Part shown: positions 39,401 through 49,980 of the stretch, one piece after another
How positions within the stretch are numbered: the first letter of the stretch is position 1
Layout of the letters: the number at the start of each line of letters is the position of its first letter
Assembly: GCA_963930645.1 (NCBI GenBank)
Contig: OZ005651.1
Location: 132,225,475 to 132,289,474 of the forward strand
Direction of reading: 5' to 3'
DNA: 64,000 bases
DNA from: Salticus scenicus
Taxonomy: Eukaryota; Arthropoda; Arachnida; Araneae; Salticidae
Made by a program: the position numbers and the translations under genes
The notes under the pieces: generated by a model
What the model saw: the letters and a program-made list of their open reading frames with translations, nothing else
Databases searched by the model: none
Told to the model about the DNA's origin: nothing

Positions 39401-39615
39401 AACAGTTGGCGTTACGGCCGATTATCACCACTTGAGATTTAGCCCTGAGTGGAATGTCCTCTGTTCGGGTCTAACCTAGCACGTATTCCCGTGAGTTTCA
39501 GGAAAAACCACAGAGAACTCTGAATGGCTAGTTCGAAAAGCATGATTTAGGTTAAAACCTGGCACCCCATCTACCAGTTTTAAAGGGAGAACCTCTCGTG
39601 CTATCGGAAATGAGT
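39395..39615 (+). repeat. Possible tRNA-derived SINE or old repeat
   Basis: A GC-richer patch contains TGGCGTTACGG near 39407 (compare A box TGGCNNAGTGG) and TGTTCGGGTCT near 39461 (compare B box GGTTCGANTCC), about 50 bp apart. No tail or target duplication was found. Confidence 0.3.
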
Positions 39616-39619
39616 TACA

Positions 39620-40730
39620 AAACAAGTACAATAGGAAGGATAAGAATATAAAATTGATTCAAAAATCAGTAACGGGGTAAAAAATCCTTTACGTGAAATA
39701 AGATTTCTACTTCTGATTAGTCGTTTTAAATCTTATTTTAGCTTTTTTATTTCACTGATTGTTTCAGTTTTACACAACACTATTCTTTTTTTATCTTAAT
39801 TTTCAATCTCCAAAACCAGTAATAACTATGTATGCATATTGTTTTTAAATTACAAATTCCATCTCTGACTTTTTGCACCACATTTATTTTTCTTCTATTT
39901 ACTTTATTTGCTTACTTTATTTCTTAGATGTAATACTTTTTTCCATTTTTATCTTCTCTGTTCCTTTCCTCACTATTTCTTTTTCCCTTTTGTCTCTTAT
40001 TTCCTCTCTCCTTTCCTTTTGCGCTGATAGAGCAATGAGCTGTTTCATAAGAATTAAATCTAAGTCTTTCTAAAGCATTGCTTTTACTAGCACTTGATTG
40101 TGTTTTTTCAGTACGAGCTTAAAGCAATTACCCTCGAGGCAAATCTTAAAAACATTGTTCAACTTTGTATTGTGAAAAATTAGAAAAGAAAAGCTATGTT
40201 GTTTTACAAAAAGAAATAAAGTACTATAACAAGCATTTACACCATTTCCAATGAGTACTTTAATTTATAATAGACTTTTGCGGGGGGGGGGGGGGGGAAC
40301 TCTTGTGTTAACACAAAATTATTATAAAAACTGGATTTGTAAAACAATATATACATATATATATTTATATATATACTATTTTAAAGTTTAAAACAAAATT
40401 TTTCCTTACTTTATATATGCAGTAACCACCACTTAAGAAAATCACATTCGTTCAGAGCTAAAGTGATTTTATTAAGCGGCTGATTTTTATTTCAGGTGAA
40501 CATTCCTGAACTGTAGAAAAAAAAAAAAAAAGTCTCCGAATTAGAAAAAAAAAATTCAAAATGTAACTATTATTGGGACTAATAAACATGACTAATTAAG
40601 TTTGGATTCAATATTATCAATTATTCATTGGAAATTAATAAATTAAATACATAATCAGAATAAATTAAGAAACACATGTTACGCCTAAAATTAATATTTC
40701 TACATTACTTAAATATTGAGTTTCTTAAAA
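39620..40730. other. AT-rich sequence with poly(G) run
   Basis: Poly(G) at about 40281-40298 and short TA repeats near 40350. The frame at 39873-40073 is CT-rich and shows no motif. Confidence 0.5.
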
Positions 40731-40734
40731 AGTA

Positions 40735-40815
40735 GGGATGGAATACTGGCACAGGATTCATACCGGTATCTGTTTAAAAAATTTCTCTGCCTATAATATC
40801 GTTGATTTAGGAAGT

Positions 40816-40847
<32 letters not shown>

Positions 40848-40896
40848 GTTTTTTTCATTAATAGTGGTATGAATTCTGCGCCTGTGTTCCATCCCC
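40735..40896. mobile_element. 162-bp MITE, GGGATGGAA ends
   Basis: The ends read GGGATGGAATACTGGCACAG and, on the other strand, GGGATGGAACACAGGCGCAG, continuing ATTCATACC for an arm of about 30 bp. The interior is dominated by poly(T). No coding capacity. Confidence 0.7.
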
Positions 40897-40899
40897 GAA

Positions 40900-41790
40900 A
40901 AAGTGTTCAATAGATTTTAATTTTTTTAATTTTATTTATTTATTTATTGGACAGAACAATTAAGCGTTGAATACTTTTTTCAAAATGTAACATTGGCCGT
41001 ACATTTCCAGATTCTACTCCGATTCTTTCAGTATCTTTCTGTGTATGTGAACGAATTTGTACAGTATTCTTTCCTTGGGTCTTACCCCACTAATTTTAAA
41101 TAGCTATTTTTGTCATAAACAAAGTCTGTCAATTTAAGAAACTAACTGTTTGTAAATAATGATGGAAGACATAAAGGGAAAAGGCGGCCTGTGCGAAAGC
41201 TGTGAAATGCTTTCCGCGCATCAGCTGCAGTAGATGGTGGATCCAATAACTCACGTAAATAAGAATTTTCGCTTTTACTCGGCATTCTAATCCAACTTTT
41301 GAAGATGAGGATGGCTCCATGATTTCAATGAAAGATAAATTGATTAAAGTTAGGAGGTTTTTGTCATTCTCAACACATTCAAGGAAATCTTTGTCAAATA
41401 TTCCTCACTTGTTCCATTGCATAAAAAAAAGTTAGGTATAATTGAGCACATCACTCATGGTTTCTTATTACTGAGTTAATCCACAGGTGAATTTTCTCTC
41501 CTCTAAAGCAGCAATGTTTCTTGCAATCTCCAATAATTAAATGTATTTTATTAACAATGCCCGCTGTATTGCACGTGAGAAGATCAGTTATACGTTGTTC
41601 AATTTTCTCGTATCCTTGAATGTTTTCAATTTTGAACACATCAGCGGGTAAAACCTAATAAAACAGCGCAATTTCAATAATGTATAAAATCTGAGCTGGA
41701 TCACGCTTTCAGCAAATCCGGCTAAACGTCTGTCTTGTCGGAGTAGCATTAAAATACGTGTCTTGCTTTTCTCTGTAAAGTTTGCGCTAA
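40900..41790. other. Moderately AT-rich sequence, two unassigned minus frames
   Basis: Minus frames at 41129-41320 and 41451-41639 lie in a locally less AT-rich block. The first contains MEPSSSSKVGLECRVKAK and the second LTCNTAGIVNKIHLIIGDCK. Neither matches a family that I can name; this block may be a fragment of an older transposon or host exon. Confidence 0.3.
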
Positions 41791-41811
41791 ATAATATATA
41801 TATATATATAT

Positions 41812-43119
41812 AAACTCTCCATCTCTTATAATAAACCTATTGAATATTTCAATCAATGGAAATTTTTAGTAATTTCAAAACTTAAAGCTGAATTAATTCA
41901 ACATAGATCAAATCTCACACATTACAATAAATCAAATCTCTTTAAATCTATCAAAGAATTGCAACAAAACTTTGTTATTACTTATGTCGATAAATCTCCT
42001 AATAATTATGCAATAATCTGTAAACATTATTATCTTTCTTTACTCAGTTCATCTATATCTAATAGTACTAACTTTCATACTACCAACAATGATCTTAAAA
42101 TCAATAACCGCAAAATTCACTGCTTTTATAAATTGCTAAAGCTTCCATTTAATAATTTTAAATATCCTTATATTGTACTTATCCCTAAATTTCACAAAAA
42201 TCCTATTGAATTTAGAACTGTCACTGTAGGGTGTAATACTTACAACAACAATGCTAACAAAATTCTCCTTGATATTCTCAAACAAATCTATGACTTAATT
42301 AGTAAATCAAAAAATTTCTTTTGCCTTAAAAATAGTTATCAACTTAAAGCCAATGTCTTATCTATGAATAATGTGACTGATATCATGACTTATGATTTTG
42401 CTGACCTATTTAATAATATTAATTTAACAGATCTTCATCGTATCATCTTTAACCTTTTTGAAAAATTTAAAAGTCAAATCTCTTTACCAAAATGCTTTTC
42501 GGCAACTTCATTTAAGACACTTTTAAATTTTATTATTCATAACAATTACATTCTACACTGTAATAAGATCTATATTCAAAAGGTCGGTATTCCACAAGGA
42601 GGATGTAGCTCAAGTATGTTAGCTGACTTATACCTTTACAATTATGAACAGGGATTATGTATTGAAAATGTCTATTTTTACCGTTACATTGATGACATTA
42701 TAATTTTTTATGTCAATAATTCTTCGCCTAATTTATTTAAATTTGAATATCCTTCTCACCTTACCTTAACTTATAATCATCTCAACAATAACTGTATAAG
42801 TTTCTTAGATTTAAAACTTAAACTTGATGGTAGTAAAATTTATACCGATCTGTATGACAAAAGACAAGATTTTAGTTTCAAAGTAAATTTATTTACACAA
42901 TTTACCTCTTGTCTTCATATCTCTGTCTACAGAAATATTATTCTCAATCACCTCTTTCGTATACATAGCCTTTGTTCAGATAGGTTTAAAAACAAAAATA
43001 TCTCTCACATAATTAATGTTGCTACAAAAATGGGTTATCCGAAAAAATTTATTTATTCACTTGTTTATCAAAAAGGGTCTCTGTCTAACACACACAAAAA
43101 AAAACTAAGGTTTAATTAA
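41812..43119 (+). CDS. Penelope-like reverse transcriptase, 5'-truncated
   Basis: The frame is open from inside the (TA)n tract; the first methionine at 41959 is internal and is not a real start. Numbered from that methionine: YVDKSPNNYAIICKHYY (9-25), IPKFHKNP (75-82), motif A YDFADLFNNI with catalytic Asp 146, motif B GIPQGGCSSSMLADLYL (about 210-226), motif C YIDD (243-246), then FLDLKL, LYDKRQDFSFKV and GYPKKFI at the C-terminal end. It aligns along its length with the product of 33883-35514 but differs at many positions, so the two are separate lineages and not recent duplicates. It extends somewhat past the end of copy 1 (SLVYQKGSLSNTHKKK). No endonuclease domain or stop is seen. It should be catalytically competent as an RT core if expressed. 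Confidence 0.8.
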   Translation, partial: KLSISYNKPIEYFNQWKFLVISKLKAELIQHRSNLTHYNKSNLFKSIKELQQNFVITYVDKSPNNYAIICKHYYLSLLSSSISNSTNFHTTNNDLKINNRKIHCFYKLLKLPFNNFKYPYIVLIPKFHKNPIEFRTVTVGCNTYNNNANKILLDILKQIYDLISKSKNFFCLKNSYQLKANVLSMNNVTDIMTYDFADLFNNINLTDLHRIIFNLFEKFKSQISLPKCFSATSFKTLLNFIIHNNYILHCNKIYIQKVGIPQGGCSSSMLADLYLYNYEQGLCIENVYFYRYIDDIIIFYVNNSSPNLFKFEYPSHLTLTYNHLNNNCISFLDLKLKLDGSKIYTDLYDKRQDFSFKVNLFTQFTSCLHISVYRNIILNHLFRIHSLCSDRFKNKNISHIINVATKMGYPKKFIYSLVYQKGSLSNTHKKKLRFN

Positions 43120-44249
43120 AAAAAAAAAAAAAATCAGGTGGATGGGTGGGCAGATGTTTGATTAAGGAGGAAGGGTGGTGTTGTTTGGCTGGTTGGCTGG
43201 GAGGGTTTGTGCTGAATAAAATTTATAAAAAAAAAAAAATGGGGGGATTGCTGTAAGTTACATTCTTATTTTTTCTGGTTGATACTATGAATTTTGAACT
43301 CTTTTATCATTAAATTTTACTATGTACTTCTGGCTACTTGAGGCTTCCCTTGTTAAGTTTGAACAATCCATCTATTTGCATAACAAAAATAAAATCTTAT
43401 AAATATTAATTAAAAGAAAAAATCTTTTAAATTTTAATTTTTAATTTTAATTTATGATGACTGCATTATAATGCTTATCCTTCTATGTGTGCTCTTTGGC
43501 ATTATTGCTTGTAATTGACTCTTCTTAAAACTTAACATTTAATACTTTGACTTCAAAATAAAAAGATTTTTATTTTAATTTTTAATTTTAATTATTATTG
43601 ATGACCGAATTATAATGCTTATCCTTATATGTGTGCTCTTTGGCATTATTGCTTGTAATTATGTCTTCTTAAAACTTAACACTTAATAATTTGACTTCAC
43701 AATAAAAATCTTAAAAATTATCTTAATCTTGCTGTTAATAATTTGTCCTTCAATAAAAATCTTTAAAATTATCTTAATCTTGCTGTTAATACTTCTAAAT
43801 TATCTTAATCTTTCAGTCAATACATCTTATTTAACTGACTTAATGTTTTTATAGCTAACCGAAAGATGGCGCTTGTACTCAGTAGTATACCTTCATTCTT
43901 CAGTCCTTATCTTAAATGATTTAATTATTAATATTTTTGGTACGATTTAATTTAACTCTACTAGTATTAATTTTAACATTATCATTTAATATTTACTCTG
44001 TGTATTTTATCTTTAATGTAATTGTTCTGAAGTATTTTCGATTAATCGATATCTGTCGAGCTATTATTTTAACTTCAATTTAAGTTTTGGCATCAACCAT
44101 TTTTCCAGTTTTTGTTAACTGTTTTCCATGTGGTTACTCTGATTATTTCATGTTATTACTTTGGTTTCCTCTAAGATTTTAATTAATATTTATTTATTCT
44201 TTGTTTTAATTTAATTTTTCACTTTTTACTCATTCTTTATGGTTTTTTT

Positions 44250-44366
44250 GCTGCATTGATCGGGGCGTGAGATGATATAAATTGCTATGATTAGCAGTAT
44301 CGTTTTACGAAATCATTGCAGCTTTCTCTGCTTTATGAAGTATGCGCCCCTTGAAAAGTATATTTC
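44250..44366 (+). ncRNA. Structured RNA with kissing-loop pseudoknot, copy 2
   Basis: Stem A pairs GCTGCATTGAT (44250-44260) with ATCATTGCAGC (44312-44322), 10 of 11 pairs. Inside are GGGGCG (44262-44267) and hairpin B, TGCTA/TAGCA (44283-44287 with 44292-44296). Hairpin C pairs GAAGTATG (44337-44344) with TATATTTC (44359-44366), with two G-U pairs; its loop starts CGCCCC (44345-44350), complementary to GGGGCG, then TTGAAAAG. Compared with copy 1 the order of elements is the same, the paired sequences are different, and the loop TTGAAAA and a GAAA at the 3' side of the inner loop are retained. Confidence 0.6.
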
Positions 44367-44644
44367 TAATTTTAAGCATTTATATCCAATTGATTATGTG
44401 GTTTATTATCTTTTTTCCTTTTTCATTATCCTTCAGGTCGGCGTAAGTATTTTAAGTTAATATGGTAACTCATTGGTTCCTTATCTATATCGCAACTTTT
44501 TGTGTCATTCTTTCCTCTATGTTAAATTCAGTTCTATATTTTAGTGTGCTGTTATTGTTTTAGTTCTATTAATTGCTAAATTTTTAGATTAAATTTTATT
44601 ACGTTATCTATTATTTATATATATATATATATATATATATTGTA

Positions 44645-47600
44645 CTTTGAATGCTTTGCATAGAAGCATCTATCAAAGAGTCATGCATCTTTCAACTTAT
44701 CAACCAGCCACTACATTTTCAACACTCATCATTTGTGTACATTTTTCAGCTTTTTCACATAACGCTGCGCAAGACTTTCTTTAACTTGACATTCTTTAAT
44801 AAATCTAGAAGTGCTACCTTGACGTCGTCTGCTTTTTCTACTTGATTCCGCTTGCGTTCCTTATTTCCGCTTTCTATCATTTTTCAATATTATTATCTTT
44901 AAGTAAACTGCATAAAGAAAATTGAAAAAGCCCAAGTTTCGATGCCGCCTCTCTTTGGTTCGATTTCAGGAAAATTATCAGACTTTGTCAAAAGTCCATG
45001 CTATTCCTTGAAGTTTAAAGCTGTACCATTAGACATCCTCATTCTTAGTTGTTTCAATCATAGTTCGTAGAGTCCTTGAATTTTCTTAATTTTCTGCACC
45101 AGTATTATTATTATTTAGCAAATTTTGATATTAAAAAACCTTAAAACTAAAAAGGAAATTTATTATATAAAAATACCGGTGGAAGAGTCCTTGAAAAAAG
45201 TCGTGGTCGTACGAACCATGTCAATATAAGAACTAGGAACTCGCTTTTAAATATTTATAGACAGAAAAATATAATATCTGATCAATGAAACCACATTTGT
45301 AATTTGCTATTGCACTTTAAAGAATGCATTCCTTGAATCTGTTACCAGGAAACGTGACAGAACATGTTTGTTTTATTACTATGCTGCAGATGTAAAATTT
45401 TCTGTAGGAGAGATAATGTAGCGGCTTGCTGTATTTTCTTTAAAAAAAAAAAAATCAGTGAGAATTAAAATTTGTTTTCAAACTTCCATAAATGCACACT
45501 TTTACTGTTCAGGTGATTTTTATGGGTTCATTAAGCAGCGATGTTGGTTTTATTATGCAGTTGTTTTAAAAGCAGTTTGTCCTGAATTGATTCCAGTCCT
45601 GCCAATTCGATCAGATTAAACGGCTGATTTTATTAATCAGTGATTTTATTTAGAGTCGCGTACTGTATGTACACCCACATACGTATATACATATATATTT
45701 AATTTAGGGTTTAAATTCTGCCTCCGTAGCTCAAAACTTTTAAAAGATTGATACATATTTCTTTTCAATTGCACCAACTTCGCGGATCGGGATGTATACA
45801 TTTGCATTATTCTTGGTTTCACATTATTCTTTATATTTTATGCACTTTATGAATTTAAGTATTTTGATATTTTTTGCTATTCACGTCAACATACAGCTCC
45901 TGGCGTTTTCCAAATGATCAAAATTCTAGACTCATCAGGACTCATAGCGAAGATATTTAAAATATAGCTTGTTTTCCAAAAATAAACAAATAAATAATAA
46001 TTAAAAATAGATTTAATGCGTGATATTCATTCATGAATAATCCTGTATAAAATTCTAATTTGACTTTTCTCGTGAATCTCCGATGGCAGCAGTTGTTAAT
46101 ATTGGCCATATATGTATTTCCCATTCCATTTTCATCCGAAAAGCTTTAAAAGCAATAGCAATAAATCCTCCAGTGAGGTAATTATATGACTTTATCCTAT
46201 ACATAAGAATTATATTTTCTTCTCTTATACAAACATATTGTCATATGATTGGTAGATGCATATTTCAAATATCTTACTTCCGCTTATTTACAACAAAAAA
46301 TAAGAAGATATATATATATATTTTAATTTGGTTATCAGTGTGTGTAAAAGGGGTGGGGTGATATGCATAGTAACACTGACGGAAATTTATGAATTTTCGA
46401 ATTCGAATTCATATTTTTCGAAATCATAATGATGTCTTTTTTCGTGTTCTCGCGAAACAATGTATATTTTGTATAAATAATTTTCATAATCAACTTATAT
46501 ATATTTTTTATTATTATTATTAAAACCTTGTATATTGTTTTAAATTCTCAAATTTAATCATTCGTTAAAACTATTTATTTTCAAAATAAAGCACATAGAA
46601 TTTAGTTGTTATGTATTTCCTAACTCATTTTTCACTACTTTATTATAACGAATTTAAAGCAAGCACATTTCAAGAAAGTAATAAAGTATATTTGCAGCCT
46701 TTGCTTCATGATGTATGGTATATTAAAGTAGAGAAAAGGATGAGTTATAAAAGGGAAATCATCCTATAATAAAAACTACATATTGTTTCTTTGTTGACAA
46801 GGCAAGCAAATGAGTTTATTTATCGGGCAAATCTAATAACATGACCTGAAAAGCTCATGACTTGGGATAACTTGACAAAATGCAGTTTTTTTTTTTATCA
46901 GTTTTTTGGTGTCGTGTTGTATGAAAGACATCAACTTTCATCTACAATAAATCGACGCATTCATCCAGAACATTGCACTACTACCCATATAATGATAAGT
47001 CAAACTATTCTCACATTATATGATGGCTGTTGTTCAGACTAAGACTAAATGATGCTTCACGCTAAATGAATAGCCATTGTTTCTATTATCTCTTCAGAAA
47101 AGAATTTATACGATGTTAAAATCCGATACAAATAATTTATTACACTATTAGAAAGTACTTTATAATAAAAGACCTTCATATTATGAATGCATTAAAAGTA
47201 CTTCAACTTCTTCGCAAAAACAAAGTACCTATTTTAGAGAATCTATGGATTCATCTCAAGAAAAATGTTAAAATAAATTATGTAAATATATAAATAACGG
47301 AACTTTTTAAAATATAAATAATGTATATACAGTCGGAAAAAAAAAAAAAAACCTTCCCTCAACTAATTTTGCTTCAAATTGTCCTACAAATGTGCGTCTG
47401 TTGCCAATCGATTAGCAATAAAATATAGTTTAAAACGGTATAGCTAGATTTCTCTTAGGGGTCGTCTGCATATTGAAACTGGCGTCAAATTTTTCAATAG
47501 CAATCCCTATTTTTGACCTCATATTAAAATTTCTGAGATCAAGGCGGTTCGGAAAAATGTCCTATTTATATACTTTAAATTAGTTCTTGATAGAAATACA

Positions 47601-47755
47601 AGCGAAATTGTATTAGGTATCCGTCCATATATTCAGAAAAAATAAATTATGTCTCGTATAGATCTCGCATAGAAAGTGAATTATTCCTTAAGATTCATAC
47701 CGGTAAAAATGTACAGAAATTTTAAATATAAAATAAAATGAAGGTAAATTACAAA
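44645..47755. other. AT-rich sequence, nothing firm
   Basis: Short (TA)n at about 46309-46321. Related stretches (GCGGCTGATTTTATT) at about 45622 and 40475 hint at a dispersed repeat. The frames at 44651-44845 and 46857-47042 show no motif. Confidence 0.5.
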
Positions 47756-47758
47756 AGA

Positions 47759-47957
47759 CATACTTGCCAACCATCTCTTTATGCAGATGCACCGTACAAT
47801 TTTTAGTTTCCGCCTTTTTATGACACCAGTAATTTTTTAGAGTAATTTTATTCTTATTTAATCGTAACAACATTTGAAGAGAATTACTCTATTAAGGGGT
47901 GTAAAAAAAGGGACGTTAACAATTGGACGGTTATTAATGAGATGGTTGGCAAGTATG
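47759..47957. mobile_element. 199-bp MITE, CATACTTGCC ends
   Basis: The ends read CATACTTGCCAACCATCTC and the same on the other strand. The centre contains GACACCAGTAATTTTTTAG, shared with the copy at 61726-61938 in opposite orientation. No coding capacity. The 6-bp target duplication seen in the other copies is not clear here. Confidence 0.75.
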
Positions 47958-47983
47958 CGAAAGGTATTGCGTTTGTATCTAAA

Positions 47984-48260
47984 ACTACAGTGGACACCCG
48001 TATAATGCGATGAAGAATTTGCGACTATAGTTGCCACTTTGGCACCTTTTGACTACCTGAAAACTTTAATATATATATTTATATATATATATATATTATT
48101 TTACTTTATCAGTGAAAACCATTACAGTTCGCTGATTAAATAAAATAAATATTTCAGTTAAATTTTTCCAGTAACCAAAAGGTGTTAAGTTGGCAACTAT
48201 GTTTGCGACAAGTACTCATACAGAGCGATAAACATTCTCGTATAACGATACGTAAGATAA
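47984..48260 (+). repeat. Tigger/pogo-like fragment split by a hAT-like MITE
   Basis: Starts with CAGTGGACACCCGTATAATG, resembling a pogo/Tigger terminal repeat, and resumes after the MITE with GTATAACGATACG-type sequence. No coding part remains. Confidence 0.4.
48018..48209. mobile_element. hAT-like MITE with 8-bp target duplication
   Basis: TTTGCGAC occurs at 48018-48025 and 48202-48209. The 176-bp body has ends TATAGTTGCCA and, on the other strand, CATAGTTGCCA, with a CACCTTTTG extension in both arms and a (TA)n-rich middle. An 8-bp duplication is the hAT hallmark. Confidence 0.75.
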
Positions 48261-48457
48261 ATTTAGCATTTTCACGGGGTTAATCAAATTCTTACTTCTT
48301 CTAAGACGTAAATGACTTATATTTTTTCTTCTTAAATACAGCCTATGAATTAAAGCAATTTTTATAATTTATTTTTAATAAAAATAAATCACACAATCAA
48401 CTGTGGAAGAAAATTATAATTATTGAAATTTTATTTTTCCGACTGAGTGAAAATAAT

Positions 48458-48529
48458 GCCTGGACCGGGAGTCGAACCACGGATCTTTGGCTTACAAGGT
48501 CAAGGCTCTACCAATTGAGCTATCCAGGC
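48458..48529 (-). tRNA. tRNA-like cassette 1 (Lys-like body, TGT anticodon), degenerate
   Basis: Minus strand: acceptor strands GCCTGGA and TCCAGGC pair perfectly, the D arm is GCTC...GAGC, and the anticodon loop CTTGTAA gives TGT, nominally threonine. The body resembles tRNA-Lys (GCCTGGATAGCTCA...GGTAGAGC), whose loop is normally CTTTTAA. The anticodon stem has one A-C mismatch and the T stem mismatches, so it may be a pseudogene or a SINE head. The sequence just outside is shared with cassette 2. Confidence 0.55.
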
Positions 48530-48755
48530 CGACAGCCCGGTCAGCATTACTCACTCAGACAACCTTTAGGCAGAAACATCTCTGGTCTATCATGTAGATA
48601 GCTCGACAGAAATAAGCCGCAGGAAATGGAAAATACCATTAGATAATGGGAGAAAGAAATACAATTTTTATTAAAATCACACAATCAACTGTGGAAGAAA
48701 ATCATATTTATTGAAATTTTATTTTTCCGACTGAGTAATGCTGACCGGGGTGTCG

Positions 48756-48827
48756 GCCTGGATAGCTCAATTGGTAGAGCCTTGACCTTGTAAGTCAAAG
48801 ATCCGGGGTTCGACTCCCGGTCCAGGC
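48756..48827 (+). tRNA. tRNA-like cassette 2 (Lys-like body, TGT anticodon)
   Basis: Same sequence as cassette 1 on the opposite strand but better preserved: the anticodon stem TTGAC/GTCAA is perfect around CTTGTAA. The T arm has CCGGGG before TTCGACT and CCCGG after it, one G more than a standard T stem. Acceptor arms are perfect. Internal promoter boxes look intact (TAGCTCAATTGG and GGTTCGACTCC). It might be transcribed by RNA polymerase III, as a gene or as the head of a SINE. Confidence 0.6.
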
Positions 48828-49026
48828 ATTATTAAACTAACTGCATTATTAACTAAGAAAAAAGTTTAATATTTAAGACAAAAGAATTTATCAATTTCTT
48901 TTGGGTATATTTTTATTTTGAAAAAAAAAAAAAAAAATGTGTTATTAAATGTGTTATTTCCACGTGCAAAATATTTAACTTCTCCTACATTTACTTTCTT
49001 AGCTTCTAGAGGAGTTTTTTTCTATT

Positions 49027-49825
49027 TCATCGTATAGTTCCAGTTAGGTATTTATTTTTTCTCAATAGTGCTTTGGCCAAACGTAAGCTTGTGTAAAAAT
49101 TATACGTAAACAAATGGTAGCCCTTGTTCAGATCCCTCTGATAACAATTTTTGAACAACTGTAAATCCAAGACCATATTTTTTTTTATCATATCTTTATC
49201 TTCTGCATTTTTGGCTCCTTTGTAGCAGAAAAATCCCAAGCAATACTTTGCAATGGAGTTGCAAAACATCCAAAATTTGGTTCCCCATTTCTGGTGCTTC
49301 TTATTTGGGAGATACTGTTTTATTGACGAATGGTAGTAAGTACCAATTAACGACTCACCAATAGGTAATTGTTGGTGTGGCACATAGTGCTGATGAAATA
49401 CAGAATTCGCATGCTTGACATATCAAACCTGCCACATGGGTCATATTCTGGATGGCCTGGTTCAGCTAATTGTCTGTTGTCGACCAAATGGAAAAACTTC
49501 AAGATCAGTTGGAACCTATCTCTGGAAAACATTTTCTCAAACCATGGTATCTGCCTAGAATCCTTTTCCCAATAACTTTCAACTGTTGGTCTTCTAGTTA
49601 TACCCATTTCCAGTAACACTGCAATGAATGCTTTGACGTCCTGTAGTGTTATTGACGTCCACCTTTTTGCCCGCGAATTTTCCGATGAAATTCGTGAATT
49701 CAAAAATTGGGAAGCGTACCTGTTTGTTTCTTTTGCGATAGTTTCGAGCAGTGATGAAGTAAAAAATAAGTTGAAATAGGCTATAGGTTTCGCATCTGAA
49801 GAAGGTACATTTCCATGTCCAGGTA

Positions 49826-49826
<1 letters not shown>
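49027..49826 (-). pseudogene. piggyBac-superfamily transposase, dead
   Basis: Minus strand, from an open start next to the poly(A) tract at about 49826 down to a stop at 49027, with one frameshift near 49370-49380. The N-terminal part has PIAYFNLFFTSSLLETIAKE, TNRYASQF, then KAFIAVLLEMGITRRPTVESYW and FSRDRFQLILKFFHLVDN, all typical of the piggyBac DDE_Tnp_1_7 domain. The C-terminal part has IKQYLPNKKHQKWGTKFWMF, GFFCYKG and GYHLFTYNFYTSLRLAKAL. The first catalytic Asp (normally in a SIDE motif) reads PIGE, and the second (normally Y-x-DNF-F/Y-TS) reads FTYNFYTS, so both are lost. The C-terminal cysteine-rich domain is absent. Confidence 0.8.
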
Positions 49827-49858
<32 letters not shown>

Positions 49859-49980
49859 CATTTGTTGCTTTAGAAACTGATTTTGTCTGCTAAATATCTG
49901 TAAAAATAAGTTCTTTTGAGCTTTTTTTTCCGACTCTACTTTTTTTATTCGTAAAGCATACATATATTATTTGAACTTCA

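Larger units (their letters stand above)
41794..44641 (+). mobile_element. Penelope-like retroelement bounded by (TA)n, copy 2
   Basis: Same strand and layout as the copy at 33.9-36.7 kb, but diverged throughout. The (TA)n at 41794-41812 runs directly into the reverse-transcriptase frame. After the stop come 1.1 kb of non-coding sequence, the structured RNA (44250-44366) and a closing (TA)n at about 44619-44641. The 5' truncation is deeper than in copy 1: homology starts at the NKPIEYFNQW stretch, matching NKPVEFFNEW (about residue 127) of copy 1. Confidence 0.65.
48385..48840. repeat. Duplicated unit with an inverted tRNA cassette
   Basis: The flank TCACACAATCAACTGTGGAA and about 60 further bases lie in direct orientation at about 48392-48448 and 48686-48737. 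The tRNA cassette that follows is inverted between the two units. The switch occurs at GACTGAGT/ACTCAGTC. Confidence 0.65.

Noticed and set aside
43140..43215. GGCTGGTTGGCTGGGAGGG as another SINE copy
   Set aside because: Lacks the TTTTACGTCGCAC part and any target duplication; simple G/T-rich sequence.
40423..45660. A transposon with CAGTAACCACCACTT end and GCGGCTGATTTTATT repeats
   Set aside because: The two related stretches are 5 kb apart and do not form a convincing pair of ends.
47065..47098. Minus-strand CTGAAGA...GAAAC
   Set aside because: Only seven bases lie between the two core parts, leaving no stem II.
49369..49575. Plus-strand frame over the piggyBac gene
   Set aside because: Antisense shadow of the transposase frame.
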